Assembly (NCBI GenBank): GCA_028571685.1 | Contig: CM053158.1 | Span: 52,188,501-52,252,500, forward strand | Reading direction: 5' to 3' | From: Heterohyrax brucei | Lineage: Eukaryota; Chordata; Mammalia; Hyracoidea; Procaviidae | Length of the DNA stretch: 64,000 bases | In this document: positions 49,365 to 61,022 of the stretch, piece by piece | Layout: each line of letters opens with the position of its first letter | Position numbering within the stretch: the first letter of the stretch is position 1 | Notes under the pieces: generated by a model | Seen by the model: only the letters and a program-made list of their open reading frames with translations | Databases searched by the model: none | What the model was told of the DNA's origin: nothing | Made by a program: the position numbers and the translations under genes

Positions 49365-49500
49365 AAGCTCTTGTCTCTCCCTCCCGTAAGACTGTAAGCT
49401 CCTTGAAGGCCAAGACTGCTTGTGTTCCTGTGTCTGTGCCCCTGGTTTCCAGAGGGCAGCCTTACGCATGCTACACAGCATGCGCTGAGTAAGGAGATGA
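49365..49500 (+). repeat. L2 LINE 3' end
   Basis: agactgtaagctccttgaag, gccaagactgcttgtgttc and catgcgctgagtaagg match the L2 3' end. Confidence 0.75.
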
Positions 49501-49737
49501 GGGACGCTGTGTTGGAACCTTATCCTCCCTCTCTTTTCAATGTCAGACTTCTGAGATTTTTTTTTTAGTCTCTGGAATTGGGGCTAGTGTTACAACTAAG
49601 AGTCATTCTTTGGGGAGACATAATTGTTATCTTAATGTTGAGCAACTCACCAAGTCTCTAGTTTTCTGTTTTTGTGCTGTGAAGTGGTAGATTGAGAACA
49701 CTTGCCTAAACACTATGCTTCTGTTACCACTGTCTGT

Positions 49738-49894
49738 AAAACTCACTCTCATTAAGTGAAATGTGACTCATAGTGACTCTACAGACAGAGTGGAACTGCC
49801 TCACACAGTTCCCAGGGAGTGCCTGGCAGATTGGAATTGCCAGCCTTTTGGTTAGCGGCCGTAGCACTTAACCACTATGCCACCAGGGTCTCCA
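49738..49894 (-). mobile_element. AfroSINE, short form
   Basis: gaaatgtgactcatagtgac through taaccactatgccaccaggg. Confidence 0.92.
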
Positions 49895-51391
49895 TCGCCA
49901 GGTGTATGCAGTTACTAACATGATGTAGCTGCTGCTTCTGTGCCCAGGACTCAGGATGTATAAAGGCTGTGTAGAGCCAGCCTCGTCTTTGAATTCTGCA
50001 GGGACCTCCAAGTGGTTCATGGCATTCCATGTGGCCTTCTTGTTGTCCTGGGTGCCAAGGGGAAGAGGGTGGGAGGGAAGATGTCTAGACCATTTGAGCC
50101 TAGTTTCTTTTCTATTGTGTTGGATTTAAATCAGCTCTGCCCTTTCTCCCATTCTTTGCCTACATGGAACACGCGGCAATTTTAAAGTGGGGATGGGGAG
50201 AGAGGATGGTGGTAGCATTAGAACCTGTTAAGTCAGGAGATTTTTGTGTCGGAGGAGCATTTCTCCCCAGAAGGCATAAGTCACTGTAAACAAACATTTC
50301 AGTAGAGATTTTTATAAAGCAAAACCAGTTCTCATTCTTAAGGAAAAATGTTCACTGCTTTTGAAATGTCTGATTAGTCCTTTGTCACTTATTTTTTATT
50401 TCAAACAATTAAAAATGTCTTTTGGCAGACATAGGCTGCTTCTTAATTTTTTGGATGTATAGAGAGCTTAAATGAATTTAAAGTTCTTTGAATGAAAAAA
50501 AGAAATTGTGAGGTGCTGGTGATTTTAGGGAAGTCATTCTGGGAAATTGGTCTTGAGTTTTTACCAAAAATCATGGTGTCCCATTTCAATTGGGGGAAAG
50601 CTATTCCTAGTAACGTTTCATAAAATCATTTTCTTTTCAGGGTGTGTTTTATTTCCTTTCCATCTCTTTCAGGAAAGAGCAAGTGTTTTATTGGATATTT
50701 TTGTTTCAGTGCTTGTTTCCATTATTTTTGCCAAAATTCATGGGAGTTCACTTTCCGTTTAAATGCCTGAAACATTCCTTGAAGAATCTGCATTTGGGGG
50801 CAACTAGGGAAAAGGCTATGTATATTGGTTTAAGGAAGAAAAATAGTTTTTACTCCAGTCCTCTCAACCGCTCAGTTTTTCATTTACTTTTTTTATTTTA
50901 TAGACAAATAATTTCAAGTGTAATGGGACCAGGGGGTGAGAGGGCTGTGACTTTGAAGTTCAAAGGAAGTTTGGTATTTGTTGTATGATAAAGCATATCT
51001 TAGACTCCAAGTGAAGGGAGCTTGTTTCATTTAAAGAAAGAAATGATCAGTAGAGTTGTTATGAAAAAAATGCAACATAGACCCAAGAAAAAATGTTACA
51101 CTTCTTTGTGAAATAGTCTTGGTGAAAAGAATATTCCATTGCTTGTGAATAGACTTCTGAAGTGAGTATGTTAGTTTGGAGGATTAATGCTAGGTAAGCA
51201 CTCCTCTAAGGCCATGCCCCATTGCTAGCAGAGTGTAGTTGGCTCTGCTTTGGGGTCAGCTCCACTTTTGTTGTTTAAAATTCAGCCTTTCAAGTTTGTA
51301 GGCAGCAGTCATACATGTTTCTGGTCCTTCTGCAGAAGAACTATTTGAGATGGGTTGCTTTTGACTTTTGAACAAACCTGTACCTTTTTTC

Positions 51392-51412
51392 ATTTTATTT
51401 TATTTTATTTTT
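51392..51412. repeat. (TTTTA)n tract
   Basis: attttattttattttattt pattern; short pentanucleotide repeat. Confidence 0.8.
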
Positions 51413-52800
51413 GGTCTGGGTGGGTGCAGTGTGATTTAGCTTTCTCATGTATGGAATTTTACAGACATTTGTGTGGCCAGACAGACATTCACCCTTCACC
51501 TGCCACTGTCGTCATGGTGAAGAAGACGAAGCCCTTTCTTAGGTCGGTCTGTGGGCTGCTTCCTAACTTTGGTGGTGTTGGGGCAGAAAATCAGAAAAAC
51601 TGATTAAAAGTGGTCAAGAACATGGCATCTATGAAAACTCTGCTGCTCCAAAATCGTGGGACTTGTTTCTTTTGGCTGGCCTCTGAGGCAGGAATGACAT
51701 ATTTATGTAGAAAGCTCATATTTAGTATTTAACTTGGAATTTTACACATAGGCATGATAGGCTAAGCAGAGCGCAAGGGTTTGTTTTGCCTTATTGTGTT
51801 TTTTCCTCCTGCTTCTGCAGTGTGAGGAGACATGGGGCAGATTTCCTCATGGCCACCTGTGCTTAACCAATAGAATTCACAAATTGGTGTATCATCCTGA
51901 TTTTCCAGAGTTCACCTTAATAACTTTACTTTTCACTCAACAAAAGAAATCTGAAGATGATTTTTGCTCTAAGGGAGAAAAGCGGGAGGTGGGAATGGCA
52001 TTAGCATTTGTTTTGCAGCCAGCCATTAACTAGGCAGTGCACACCCCAAGCAGGGAGCACGATGTCACCAAGCTTCTTCGGAGGGAACTGCATTCAGGGT
52101 CTGGGCATCAGACCGCCATGGCAGTGAGCTGCGTCTGTGAGTCTCTGTGCTTTATTTTGATGTATTTTGGGCATCTATTAGCAAAATGTGTCCTAAGGTA
52201 TCAGAAAAGCCTATGAGGGCTTGTGAGGGTTTTATGTGTTATTTGGTATGATTTGGTAGGTTACTTTTGGGGTCTGGGAACACTCAAAGTTTTTTTCCAT
52301 ATAAATGAATGGTAATTGCTTCTTCGATTTACATGATTTCAGTTTACTAAAGGTTCCATGGGAATGTTCTGCTCTCAGATACCAGTCGTGGGTAGGGGAA
52401 TCTGTGCTCCTTGGTGATGCCATGGGGGCTGGGCACTAAGCAGCAGCCACATTTGCTATGAAAGAGAGTTAATAAAATTTTTCATTGCTGGAGGAAAGCT
52501 TATATACAGTAGTCTGTTTGTCCTGTGTTTCAGCCACCTGAGTCACAGCCAAAAAAGCAATTGTCTACTGCATATTTCAAACAGATGCTGAGGGGTAGAA
52601 GGGGTGCCTAGAATTCACAGCCATAAAACGCCACTCTCGAAGTTCCCTTGAAGGAAGTGAACTCATAAAATTTTTGCTGCCGACTTATTTGTCCAGTCCT
52701 TTGAAGTATTTAACATTAATTCAGCCTACAAATCATTGGCACCTCAGTTTTTCATTGAAGTATCAGGGCCTATTAAAGATATACTGTGGGTGTGCCTTGC

Positions 52801-52821
52801 AAAAAAAAAAAAAAAAAAAAA
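52801..52821. repeat. A21 homopolymer
   Basis: 21 consecutive A; may be a retroposon tail, but no body is identified upstream. Confidence 0.9.
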
Positions 52822-52931
52822 CAATTCTTGAAACAGATCTACTAATTTAACAATTATTCATGCACATTGTTTTTATTGAAACCAACCTTGGATACATTTA
52901 AAGTTCTCTAGCTCTGTAACTTTCTTTTGAC

Positions 52932-52969
<38 letters not shown>
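52932..52969. repeat. (TG)n(AG)n compound microsatellite
   Basis: About nine TG units (52932-52950) followed by about nine GA units (52951-52969). Likely polymorphic. Confidence 0.95.
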
Positions 52970-53336
52970 TGAGTGACTACAGAAAACACATTTTAGATGA
53001 AACACTGATTTCTTCTCATTCCATTGATGTGTAATTCAGTGAGTAAAGGGAGACTGTGAAGGCTTGGGAGAAGGATGACCATAATAGTCAACTCTACCAG
53101 GAAGATTTTACTAACTGTAAGAAATAAAAATAGAGACATCTACCCTACACTTAAGTAGCCCATGGCTGGAATATAAGTGGATAACACTCTTGTATCTAGT
53201 TTATTGGGGGACTTGGACTAATTAAAATGTGTGGATAAAGAGATAACTGTGTTTCACAGGAAGCCTTTTGGGTTCTTCTCCACCTATTGGTAAGAAGCAA
53301 TGTATAGTTTAGAAATTATCTATTTCCTAAATGAAG

Positions 53337-53537
53337 CTAGTTGCCTTGGAGTTGATTCTGACTTGTGGCTCGCTTGTGTGTCAGAGTGGAATCGCAGTCC
53401 ATAGGGTATTCAATAGCTGATTTCTCAGAAGGAAACCGCCAGGCCTTTCTTCCGAGGTCCCATGAGATGGATTCAGACTTCTAACCTTTTGGTTAGCAAC
53501 TGAGTGTGTTAACCGTTTGTGCTACCCTGGGACTTCA
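53337..53537 (-). mobile_element. AfroSINE, 'cctggcgatc' form
   Basis: gagttgattctgacttgtgg, ttcaatagctgatttctcag, gccaggcctttcttccgagg and taaccgtttgtgctaccctg; the best-preserved copy of this form. Confidence 0.92.
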
Positions 53538-53867
53538 TTCCTATGTTTCCTAGAAAAGCTTTATGCCTTCTCCCATCACTGCCTCCTCTGTGGATCCTGA
53601 CATCAAAACACTCAAATGACCTTCTTTTAAAAGAGCTTCAAAAGAGAACACAAAGAAGGGAATTAAGAAACTAATGGAAAAAGTCAGGCCTGCAGGTCCG
53701 AAAAGAGTATGGCCCGTGAAGTTCCACCTGGCTATGCTAGGCATTCCTAACTCCTCTGTTGGATGTATTTCCTTTGTAGCTATGTGCACACAAGTCATCA
53801 TTGCAAATCTCCATTTGATTTACCTTACCACATTTATCTTTAGATGAAATCATCCCACGTGGATTTA

Positions 53868-53990
53868 CTTACAGTTTGTCTCTTTCTTCTGAATGTAACT
53901 TCCTTGAAGGTGACGATCTTATTCATCACTTTCTTTGCTATACCCTGTGGTACTTGGTGTGTAGTAGGAACTAACGCTTGAACCAGTTCA
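53868..53990 (+). repeat. L2 LINE 3' end
   Basis: gaatgtaacttccttgaagg and cttggtgtgtagtaggaact match the L2 3' end. Confidence 0.65.
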
Positions 53991-54002
53991 TTTCAGTTTG
54001 AA

Positions 54003-54090
54003 CTTCTGCTGAGAATTGGTCTTTCCATCCCAGATATACTGAATCAGAATCTACATTTTAACCAGCTCCTGATAGGAATCACCTGCAGTG
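54003..54090 (-). repeat. MER5-type fragment
   Basis: gaatcagaatctacatttta and accagctcctgataggaatc resemble a hAT-Charlie MER5-type end; short. Confidence 0.4.
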
Positions 54091-54964
54091 GTGCAAGCCG
54101 GAATGAGCCGGTTCAGAACTCAGGTAGAAACGCGGCAAATACTGAATTCATAGCTGCCAGTTGGAATGGGTAGTCTTCCAAAAACTCAACTATTTTGAAG
54201 TTGGAAGTCATAATTGTGCTGGCTTCTCCTTCATTTGGAATGAAACTTCTGAAAGGATCATACTGATAATGCTCGTTTTGAAAAAGATGTTAAAACAAAG
54301 GCTGTGGAAAGCAATGGTTAATCGGAATTCAGGGGTAGTATTTAGGTGCATTTGTCTTCATGTTTTGGCCAGGTTTCAGTTAGCTAAGTATCTTTTCTAC
54401 CCTCTAATTTAGTATATAGTTTCAGCTTCCAAATAATGGCTTGCTAATGGTAAATGATGTTTAACTTTCCAATTCAGGGGAGCTACCTGTTCAGCAGAAT
54501 TTTGAAAATTGCAAGTGATGATCAAAACCAGTTTAAAAAGCACTTAGGGTGCATTTGGCTGTATGTTTGGCGTCTGCTTGGATGGGCCCGTGGCTGTCAG
54601 TATTCTTTTTGAATCTGAACATAAGCTGCAGGTAGGGATTTTTCTGAATTGGTCCAAAACCAAAACTTGTCTTTACTAAGCCAACGTTTTCCATTTGGTC
54701 AGTAAGCATCAATTCGTTTGTTTATTCTGATCTAAACTGTTGACTCAGTTTCTATACAGTGCTTTAAATTATAGTTGCTTTTAGAGATTTTTATCTATAT
54801 AGTAGTTCCTGTAACTTGCCCATTTTCTTCAGTGAAGTAAGATTGTGTTGTCAAGTCATCCTGAAGTTATCGTACCTCCGAACAGTTCTGTCTGCTCACT
54901 GCCCCTGTTCGTCCTACCCCTCACTGCTGGGTCCTTCTCCCCTGTGCACAACTCTGGTCATGAT

Positions 54965-55200
54965 ATGAGGTCCAGCGATTAAGTCCATGAACTTAATTGT
55001 TCCAAGTGCTACAGACCTCATTGCTGAATATCACTACGATCATCTTCTAAGTACTCCCCTTGGGAAGATATGCACTGAGGTCAGTGCTAGTCCACCCTTC
55101 ACAGCAATTTTGGAACTCTTTCTGGAATGGCCATTGTCCATGGTGACATGGTGGCAAGTTCATGAACTTATTTATGTTGTTGTCTGTGAGGGAATTTTTA
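54965..55200 (-). mobile_element. Mariner remnant, left inverted copy
   Basis: Its minus strand matches the right-hand copy over about 134 bases (gccattccagaaagagttcc, aaaattgctgtgaaggg, ccaaggggagtactta, gatattcagcaatgagg). The possible terminal repeat ttaagtccatgaacttaa lies near 54979-54997. Confidence 0.7.
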
Positions 55201-55214
55201 GCCGGTAAACAAAT

Positions 55215-55600
55215 AACTATATTGGAACACCCTCCCTATTCATCTGATCTGGCCCCTGGTGACTTTTTTACTTACCTAACGCCGTGAGTCGGATCTGACT
55301 CGATGGCACTTAGCTGGCTTGGCAAAGCTAAAGTAAAGGAAATATTGAAAGGAAGACATTTTGGTGACATTCAGGACATCAGGGATAATATGATGACAGT
55401 TCTGATGGCCACTCCAGAAAATAAGTTCCAAAATTGCTTTGAAGGGTAGACTAGGAGCTCGTGTTGATGCATAGCTTCCCAAAGGGAGTACTTGGAAGGT
55501 GACTTTAATGATATTCAGCAATGAAGTATGTAACACTTTTTCTAGGATGAGGTCACAACTTCATTGGTAGTCGTTGTGTTTTCTTGTTCCCTATTTCCTG
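55215..55600 (+). pseudogene. Mariner transposase C-terminus, broken
   Basis: From 55225 the frame reads EHPPYSSDLAPGDFF, the mariner signature around the third catalytic Asp of the DDD triad. After an inserted SINE tail it continues GRHFGDIQDIRDN and ENKFQNCFEG, then a stop (TAG at 55446-55448), with CIAS and GDFNDIQQ beyond. Catalytic N-terminal parts are missing and stops interrupt the frame, so it cannot encode a working transposase. Confidence 0.85.
55277..55322 (+). repeat. AfroSINE/RTE tail fragment inside the mariner
   Basis: gccgtgagtcggatctgact then cgatggcacttagctggctt: tail only, no SINE body, splitting the transposase frame. Confidence 0.65.
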
Positions 55601-55660
55601 CTAAATTGTGTATAAGTTACATAGCTTGCTATGCCAAGATTTTTGTGGATGGAAAATGAC

Positions 55661-56541
55661 TGTCATGGATTGTATTGTGTCCCCCTAAAAAGGTATGTAT
55701 TGATTTGACTCAGCTATGAGTTCAAATATGGTGTGATTGCTCCCATGTGTTGTGAATCCTGCCTCTGTGATACTGATGAGGCAGTGTTTTAGTCATCTAG
55801 TACTGCTCTAACAGAAATACTACCAAGTGGATGGCTTTAACAGAGGAAAGTTTATTCTTACACAGTCCAGTAGGCTGTAAGTCCAAATTCAGGATGTCGG
55901 CTCCAAAGGAAGACTTTCCCTGTGTCAGCTATGGAGGAAAGTCTTTGTGTTGCATCAGTCTTTGGTCCGGGAGCATCTTGGCAGAGGAACATCAGATCCA
56001 AAGGATGTGCTCTTCTGGTGCTGCTTTCTTAATGGTAAGATAAAAGGATAAAGGGTGGTACAAGCCACATTATTGTGGAGCAGGGAGGGCAGTTAGGAAG
56101 GGATTTATGACCCCATAAGAAAATCGCAAAATGGTAGACAATCATAAACTTTTGGGAATAATGTCCCAGCCGAATGGCTATACACATTTAGTGGGGGTGG
56201 GGTGGGGCATGGTTCAGTCCATGGCAGGGAGAATGGGCAGCAGTTGTGTTGACAAGGCAGGAATTAAGGTACCAGCTTGTAGGATATAACAGAGAGAAGT
56301 GAGCAGAGTAAGTTGGGAACCTCATATCACCACAAAAACATCCCCAAGAGCAGAGCATACCTTTGGACTTGAGACTCATGGATTTGGGACTCAGTTTACC
56401 AGACTGTGATAATTTCTTTTATTGAGTAGACTTGTAATTCATTGAATGGATTGTGGCTCACTGGACTATGACAATAAAATTTCTCTTCATGAAGCCTTCC
56501 ACTGGTATTTTGTGTTAGAGCAGTACTAGGTGACTAAAACA
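55661..56541 (+). repeat. 5' LTR of the MaLR element, split
   Basis: About 439 bases once the nested LTR (55785-56226) is set aside, compared with 456 for the 3' LTR. Confidence 0.85.
55785..56226 (-). mobile_element. Nested MaLR-type solo LTR
   Basis: tgttttagtcatctagtact through ttcagtccatggca, a related LTR in reverse. Flanks ggcag (55780-55784) and gggag (56227-56231) look like a 5-base target duplication with one change. Confidence 0.8.
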
Positions 56542-57416
56542 CAATTTGGTACCAAGAGCAGGGTACTGCTCTAACAAACACCTGAAATGCAGAAGCTTTT
56601 TTGAAACTGTGAATGGATAGCAGAAGGAATCTGAGAGAACTGCTAACACCTGAGAAGACAGCAGATGGTGAGAAAAGCAGCAGCAGCAGCAAACTGGCAG
56701 CAGCAAAACCAGGAGCCAATCCACGGAGCAAATGTCTGTGTGCAGGAGGCTTCTTGGCAGAGTGAGGTGTCTCAAGGCACTTAAATTGGTGGAACTATAG
56801 AACTTTGGAACACTTCCACTGGCAGCATGCCAGCAGGGCAGATGCAGACTGGAGGCCCAGGCCATGATGCCATAGAAGCTGAAGAGACAAGGCTGAGGAA
56901 AAGTTGAGTTGTCTGAGTCTCTTTAAAAGATATAGCCATGACCTCAAGGATTTCTAAAGATGGGGCAGCAGCTTCTGGGGCTTCAAAGAGTTGGGCACCT
57001 AAGGCCAAGGAAGCAGAGTTGCTGTCCCAGTGGACCTGGAAGGCAGAGCTGAAGCCCAGGGGCCTCCACTAAGAATCTGGAGAGCATGGCCAATATGTAG
57101 AGTCTGAAGGGAAGGATTATAAAGTGTCTCAGAGTCTGGAGAATTATTTTTGATACCATGAAGGCTAATGTGTTCTATTAATTTACTTTGTGTGTGTTAG
57201 TGCCTTTCCCTGCAATTTCTACATCTATAATGAAAATGTGTAATTTGTGCCTGCCTATTCTACCATTGTATTTTGGAAAGACAGCATATATTCTAGATTT
57301 CATAGGTGAAGAGGAATTTATGGATTTGAGACCTGTACTTAAGACCTTTTCTGTGCTAGGAATGAACATGTTTTGTGTGTTGCAATGATACAATTTGGGG
57401 AAGCCAAAGGGTGGAG
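56542..57416 (+). repeat. MaLR internal region
   Basis: Non-coding; contains an agcagcagcagcagc stretch near 56676 and ends tttggggaagccaaagggtg before the 3' LTR. Confidence 0.8.
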
Positions 57417-57872
57417 TGTCGTGGATTGCACTATGTCCCCCCCAAAATGTATGTATTGATTTGACTCGACTGTAAGTCCTAATATGGTGTGATTCCTCCC
57501 ATGTGCTGTGAATGCTGCCTCTGTGATGTTGATGAAGGTAAATAGGCAGAGTTGTGTTGGTGAGGCAGGACTCAAGCTACCAGCTTGTGGGATATAATGG
57601 AAGGAAGTGAGCAGAGTAAGTTGGGAACCTCATACCACCAAGAAAGCAGCATTAAGACCAGAGCATGTCCTTTGGACCTGAGGCTCCTGTGCTGAGATGC
57701 TCTCATTGAATTTGGACTCAGCCTCCTGGACTGTGATAATTTCTTTTATTGAATGGATTTGTAACTCATGCATGGATTTGTGGCTTACTGAACTACTGAC
57801 AATAAAATTTCTCTTGATGAAGTCTTCTACTCATGATATTTTCTGTTAGAGCAGTACCAAGTGACTAAAACA
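57417..57872 (+). repeat. 3' LTR of the MaLR element
   Basis: tgtcgtggattgcactatgt through caagtgactaaaaca, uninterrupted. Confidence 0.88.
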
Positions 57873-58649
57873 ACAGCCATGTATTCTTTGCCATTTCTCT
57901 CATCAAGAGGTGAAGCCTTAGTTCCCTAACACGTTTACTCTGGGTAGTCCTTTAAACTGGCTTTGACAAACAGAATGCATTGAAAGTGGCATTACACCAG
58001 TTCCAGTTGGGGTAGCTTTCTCCTTCATTCATTTGGAGTGTACTTGTTTCTATCTGTGTAAAGAACCCCAGGCTAGATTGCTAAGTGATAAGAGACCACC
58101 TGGGTGGGATGGAGAGAACATGGAAAAAAAGAACTGCAGCATCCTGTTGACATATAGCACCAACTGTCAGATCTGGGAGTAAAGTCACTGAAATTTTGAA
58201 GCTCAGGCAAGCTTCCAGCTAAGTGCAGTCAACACCATGTGGTGCAGAAGAACCACTCAGCTGAGCCCAGCCAGTCCCCTGAAATCATTGCTTTAAGCTT
58301 TCTCAATTTTAGAGCAGTTTGTTACAAAGTAATAGATGACTGAAACAGGAACCTTGAAAATCAAGTCTCCATTCTTCCATACTGTTTTGCATTTTTTTAA
58401 GAATTCGTAAAATGACAGCCATGTTTGACTTATAAGCCCACAAAATGATCTGTTTCTCTTTGCTGAAGTTATGTTTTTCACCTGTAATGCCTTTACACTC
58501 AATTCTTCTTTACTGTAAAATTATTTAAGGCCAGTTATACGTGTCTCCATCCCCTTTTAATTTTTCCCAGAGCCTTCCATGACATACCAATACTTAAACT
58601 TTCTTTTACCCCCCTAGTTCAAACTATATTTGCATGGCGGTTGGAAGGA

Positions 58650-58920
58650 ATATGACATTGAACTGTTTGGGTGAGGAAAAGCCTCTTCCTCGGCCTTAGT
58701 GTCTACGTCTGTAAACGTGTTGCCATTGAATCGATTCCAACACGTAACAACCCTGTAGGATGGAATAGAACCACGCCATAGGGTTTCCAGGGTACAGGTG
58801 GTGAATTTGAGCTGCTGACTTTTTGGTTTGCAGTTGAATTCGTAACCACTGAGCAACCAGAGCACTGCATCTGTAAAATACCTGGCTGATCTCTCAAATC
58901 CCTTTCAGTCTTTAGTACTC
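58650..58920 (+). repeat. MIR-type SINE, interrupted by an AfroSINE
   Basis: cctcttcctcggccttagtg before the SINE and tctgtaaaatacctggctga, tcaaatccctttcagtct after it fit the 3' part of MIR3-like repeats. Confidence 0.5.
58716..58869 (-). mobile_element. AfroSINE, short form, with exact target-site duplication
   Basis: Flanked by tctgtaaa at 58708-58715 and 58870-58877. Body gaatcgattccaacacgtaa through taaccactgagcaaccagag. Confidence 0.93.
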
Positions 58921-58999
58921 TAGGTCATTACCACACGATACAGTTTTCTGCCATGCTGAAATGTGAATTTGTCTGTGCTGTCCAGCATAGAGTAGCCCC

Positions 59000-59190
59000 T
59001 TGGTAGTTCATACACTGTGCTTGGCTAGTAATGGAACAGTAGATGGGACAAGTCCACCCAGTGACACCTAGTGATCTGCTTTCAAAAGATCACAGCCTTT
59101 AAAAACGCTGTGGAGTACACTTCTACTCTGACAGAGCTGGGGTCCCTGTGAGTCGAAATCAACTTAGTGGCAACTGCTATGGTTTTTTTG
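59000..59190 (+). mobile_element. AfroSINE, 'cctggcgatc' form, diverged
   Basis: agtgatctgctttcaaaaga, cagagctggggtccctgtga and gtcgaaatcaacttagtggc. Confidence 0.8.
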
Positions 59191-60483
59191 TGAGTTTTGT
59201 GTTTGTTTTAGGCATCCTAGCTATTGAGTACTTGAAATGTGGTTAGTGTAGCTCAGGAACTAACTTTTTCATTTTATCTAAGTTGTAATTATTTTAAACT
59301 TAAGTAACCTCCTGTGGCTAGTAGCTATAGTCTGGGACAGTGCAGTCCTGGAGTTCTGTAGAATTCAAGTTGAGATGTGTGTTTTCACTTAATGCCAAAA
59401 AACGTTTAGCACTTGGTTTTCACAAGACAAACGGAACTTGCCTTTCAGGATTACTTCTCAGGATCACAAATGTGAATGACTCTGGGGGTGTCAGGTTCCC
59501 CAGTTTTTAACCTCCTCTACTCAGCCTTGTATTTTGTTTGGGTTTTAGAATCCTCACCTCAGCCTGGAGCCAGCAGTGAGCCCACCTTTCTCTGGGAGTG
59601 TAAATCATCCCCTCCTTTCGCTCACAGCCCAGGCAGGGAACAACAGCCTGGCGTGAAGTTGCAATTTTTTACAAAGCCCCAATAGGCCCAACTTGAAAAA
59701 AATACAGACATGGCATTGTCAATTGAAAACTGCCCAGGTGGCAAGCCCAACGCAGTGCAGCGGGAATGGAGCCGCCTTTTCAACCCTTGGGATGACTGGG
59801 GGACACAGCAGAGATATTGTGAAATTACCTTCTTTATTGGTTCTTGAGCCTTCTGCAGTAAATGCCTCTTCTTGAACGAAGTGAAGAGAATCCTTGTGTT
59901 CAGCTTGTGCTTAGGACGTGTGAACACGGCAGTGCTATATAATTTAACAGAATTGGGACCTGAGGGTGCCTGACATTTGGGCTAATTTCCCTTGTATGCC
60001 TAATTATGTTAATCGGGCTTCCTTTCTCTTGCTTGTGTTTACTGTCATTAAAAAAAAAAAGTTGTATTCCTTGTATTATAAAACAAAGTTATTGGTAAAC
60101 CCATCCAGGGGATCTTGCGAGATCTTGATTTTTTTTTCCCTCCCTGAGGATAAGAAGTGGAATATTTGTAAAACCTTTCCACATTTATAAATCATGCACT
60201 GACATATCAAAGAAAGAATTGCTGAAGGTCCCTTGGTCTCGACTCCTCCTCACAGCACCTAATAAAGGCTATTTATGATCAAGGAAAATGATGGTTTGTG
60301 TAAAACACTCTCCAGGAGAAAGAAGTCTCCATCCTCCCTTGATGTCGTCGGGCCCAGTTGAGAGCTCACTCCTGTGTGTCATGGAATTCACTCACTCGCT
60401 CTGTTTCTCCTGCTACAATTTAAGGCAATTTTCTCTGTCCTCTTTGGTTATAGAAAATAACTTGTTGGCATCTCTTTTGTAAT

Positions 60484-60760
60484 AACCCGTCATATACTTG
60501 AAGGCAGTTATTAAGTCACTCCTTAGCCTTTTTCAGGCTAAACCATCGTAACCCTTTTAACCTTTCCTTGGAGGCTCCATTTTCCAGCCTCTTAATCATT
60601 TTACATGCCTTGCTCTGGATTCTCTCCAACCTTTTACAGTTTTCTGAAAACATCAGATCAGAAAGTGGATCCTTTTTATGCTACCCCAGACCTCTGCAGA
60701 CTTATGTGCACCCAGTAGAGTTTTTCTTTGGATTTCTACCCACTTTTCAGCTGTGTATTT
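60484..60760 (-). repeat. L3/CR1-type LINE fragment
   Basis: atacttgaaggcagttatta, cttagcctttttcaggctaa and ctctggattctctccaacct match the reverse complement of the CR1-group ORF2 end. An ancient element. Confidence 0.7.
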
Positions 60761-60825
60761 CTCCATTCAGGTGAGCCTTTCCATCCAACGTTTATATTTT
60801 TTTGAGTCTAGGTTAGGAGCTGAAG

Positions 60826-61022
60826 GATTCTCTGGGTGGTAGAAATAGTTAGCACACTTGGCTGTCAGCCAGAAGTTTGGAAGTTCCAGTCTGCTCAGAA
60901 GTACCTCAGAAGAAAGGCCTGGCGATCTACTTCCAAAAAAATTAGCCATTGAAAACGAAGTGGAATGGACTTCTGCACACATGGAGTCACTGTGAGTGGA
61001 GTCCACTTAATGACAACTAGTC
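60826..61022 (+). mobile_element. AfroSINE, 'cctggcgatc' form
   Basis: gaaaggcctggcgatctact is intact; agtcactgtgagtggagtcc and gacaactagt at the 3' end. Confidence 0.88.

Larger units (their letters stand above)
49895..53336. other. AfroSINE-free interval with simple repeats
   Basis: 3.4 kb with simple tracts listed separately but no exon or transposon body that I recognise. Confidence 0.4.
55661..57872 (+). mobile_element. Full-length MaLR-type LTR retrotransposon (nested insertion inside)
   Basis: Two direct LTRs flank an internal region. Each begins tgtcatgg/tgtcgtgg and ends gtgactaaaaca, with an aataaaatttctctt signal near the end. The internal region begins caatttggtaccaagagcag, typical of MaLR. 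It has no credible gag, pol or env frame, as expected of these non-autonomous elements. Target duplication is not evident (atgac against acagc). Confidence 0.85.

Noticed and set aside
55215..55600. Active mariner transposase
   Set aside because: Only the C-terminal part remains, with in-frame stops and an inserted SINE tail.
56676..56712. CAG repeat as a coding polyglutamine tract
   Set aside because: It lies in the non-coding MaLR internal region and is short and interrupted.
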